The position numbers and the translations under genes were made by a program. A stretch of 6,168 nucleotides of DNA from a bacterium (lineage in GTDB: Bacteria > Vulcanimicrobiota > Xenobia > RGZZ01): assembly GCA_021782195.1 (NCBI GenBank), contig JAJXVI010000161.1, forward strand, positions 1 to 6,168, given 5' to 3'. The notes beneath the pieces are model-generated. The model saw only the letters and a program-made list of their open reading frames with translations. It did no database searches and was not told the DNA's origin. Below, piece by piece: positions 5,829 to 6,168 of this stretch. The stretch's first letter is position 1. Every line of letters begins with the position of its first letter.

Positions 5829-6168
5829 TTGCAATTTCTTCGCATCCTCGCCGCGGGCGGTGTCGCCTGCTGGTGGCTTCGGTCCTCCAGGGCCTCCACG
5901 CGCGTGGAGAGCACCGTCCCGCATCCCGCGTGGGCCCGCGAGTCGGTCATCTATGAACTGAACACCCGACAGTTTACGCCCGAGGGAACCTTTCGCGCCG
6001 TCGTCCCGCGACTGGACGAACTGCAGCAACTGGGCGTGGGGATCGTGTGGTTCATGCCGATCCACCCGATCGGGAACGCGAACCGCAAAGGGCCGCTCGG
6101 AAGCCCGTATGCCGCGTTCGACTACTACGCGGTCAACCCGGAGTTTGGCACGGTCGACGTCGACCGTG
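5829..6168 (+). CDS. GH13 alpha-amylase-family glycoside hydrolase, N-terminal part, probably exported
   Basis: The frame is open from after the TGA at 5775 to the right edge. From the TTG at 5829 it gives 113 residues. VIYELNTRQFTPEGTF (40-55), GIVWFMPIHPIG (71-82) and SPYAAFDYYAVNPEFGT (92-108) are typical of the first strands of the GH13 (beta/alpha)8 barrel. The catalytic Asp/Glu/Asp lie beyond the window, so substrate specificity cannot be read. The N-terminus looks like a short signal peptide: an Arg, then the hydrophobic ILAAGGVACWWL core; C14 is preceded by GVA, a poor lipobox. TTG has only a weak, distant GGAG (5812-5815). GTG at 5904 is the alternative and would remove the signal. 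No in-frame ATG occurs before the barrel. An alpha-glucan substrate fits the neighbouring glycogen genes. Confidence 0.88.
   Translation, partial: MQFLRILAAGGVACWWLRSSRASTRVESTVPHPAWARESVIYELNTRQFTPEGTFRAVVPRLDELQQLGVGIVWFMPIHPIGNANRKGPLGSPYAAFDYYAVNPEFGTVDVDR

Noticed and set aside
5047..5829. Minus-strand Arg-rich open frames opposite the J-protein tail
   Set aside because: They come from the low-complexity GC-rich sense codons; the J-domain frame has the HPD motif and a promoter.
1..6168. CRISPR, tRNA, rRNA, insertion sequence or phage genes
   Set aside because: I scanned by eye for spaced identical repeats, tRNA cloverleaf ends and transposase or integrase motifs on both strands and found none.

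Overview
This window is about 6.2 kb of GC-rich bacterial DNA (roughly two-thirds G+C by eye), with densely packed genes, good Shine-Dalgarno sites and one near-consensus sigma-70-type promoter. I see no tRNA, rRNA, CRISPR array, transposase or phage gene. The gene mix (an FAD-dependent oxidoreductase of the 'xanthan lyase-like' type, a GlgC pair and an exported-looking GH13 enzyme) would suit a saccharide-using environmental bacterium such as an acidobacterium or a related high-GC phylum. The sequence alone does not fix the taxon.

Layout. (1) Positions 1-1576, minus strand: the first 525 residues of an FAD-dependent oxidoreductase that runs off the left edge. (2) Positions 1577-1917: a divergent intergenic region with a hairpin element, a 15-bp palindrome, a G-rich stretch and three degenerate repeats spaced 30-31 bp. 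(3) Positions 1918-3174, plus: a canonical GlgC (ADP-glucose pyrophosphorylase). (4) Positions 3269-4525, plus: a second 418-residue GlgC-family protein whose two catalytic N-terminal residues are replaced (Arg to Ala, Lys to Glu), while the sugar-phosphate residues remain. (5) Positions 4526-4827: a second copy of the hairpin element, a nested inverted repeat that folds like a compact RNA (4559-4649), and a strong promoter. (6) Positions 4828-5751, plus: a short J-domain protein with a long disordered Ser/Thr/Ala/Pro tail. (7) Positions 5829-6168, plus: the start of a GH13 alpha-amylase-family enzyme that runs off the right edge.

How it fits together. The two GlgC proteins are probably co-transcribed and most simply form a hetero-oligomer: a catalytic subunit plus a non-catalytic regulatory partner making ADP-glucose for glycogen. 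This resembles plant small/large subunits and Firmicutes GlgC/GlgD, but the partner here is much closer to GlgC than GlgD is. The GH13 enzyme would act on alpha-glucans. The J-domain protein has its own promoter and no evident tie to glycogen. The main points of interest are the degenerate GlgC partner, the possible structured RNA, and the pair of matching hairpin elements that bracket the glgC genes.
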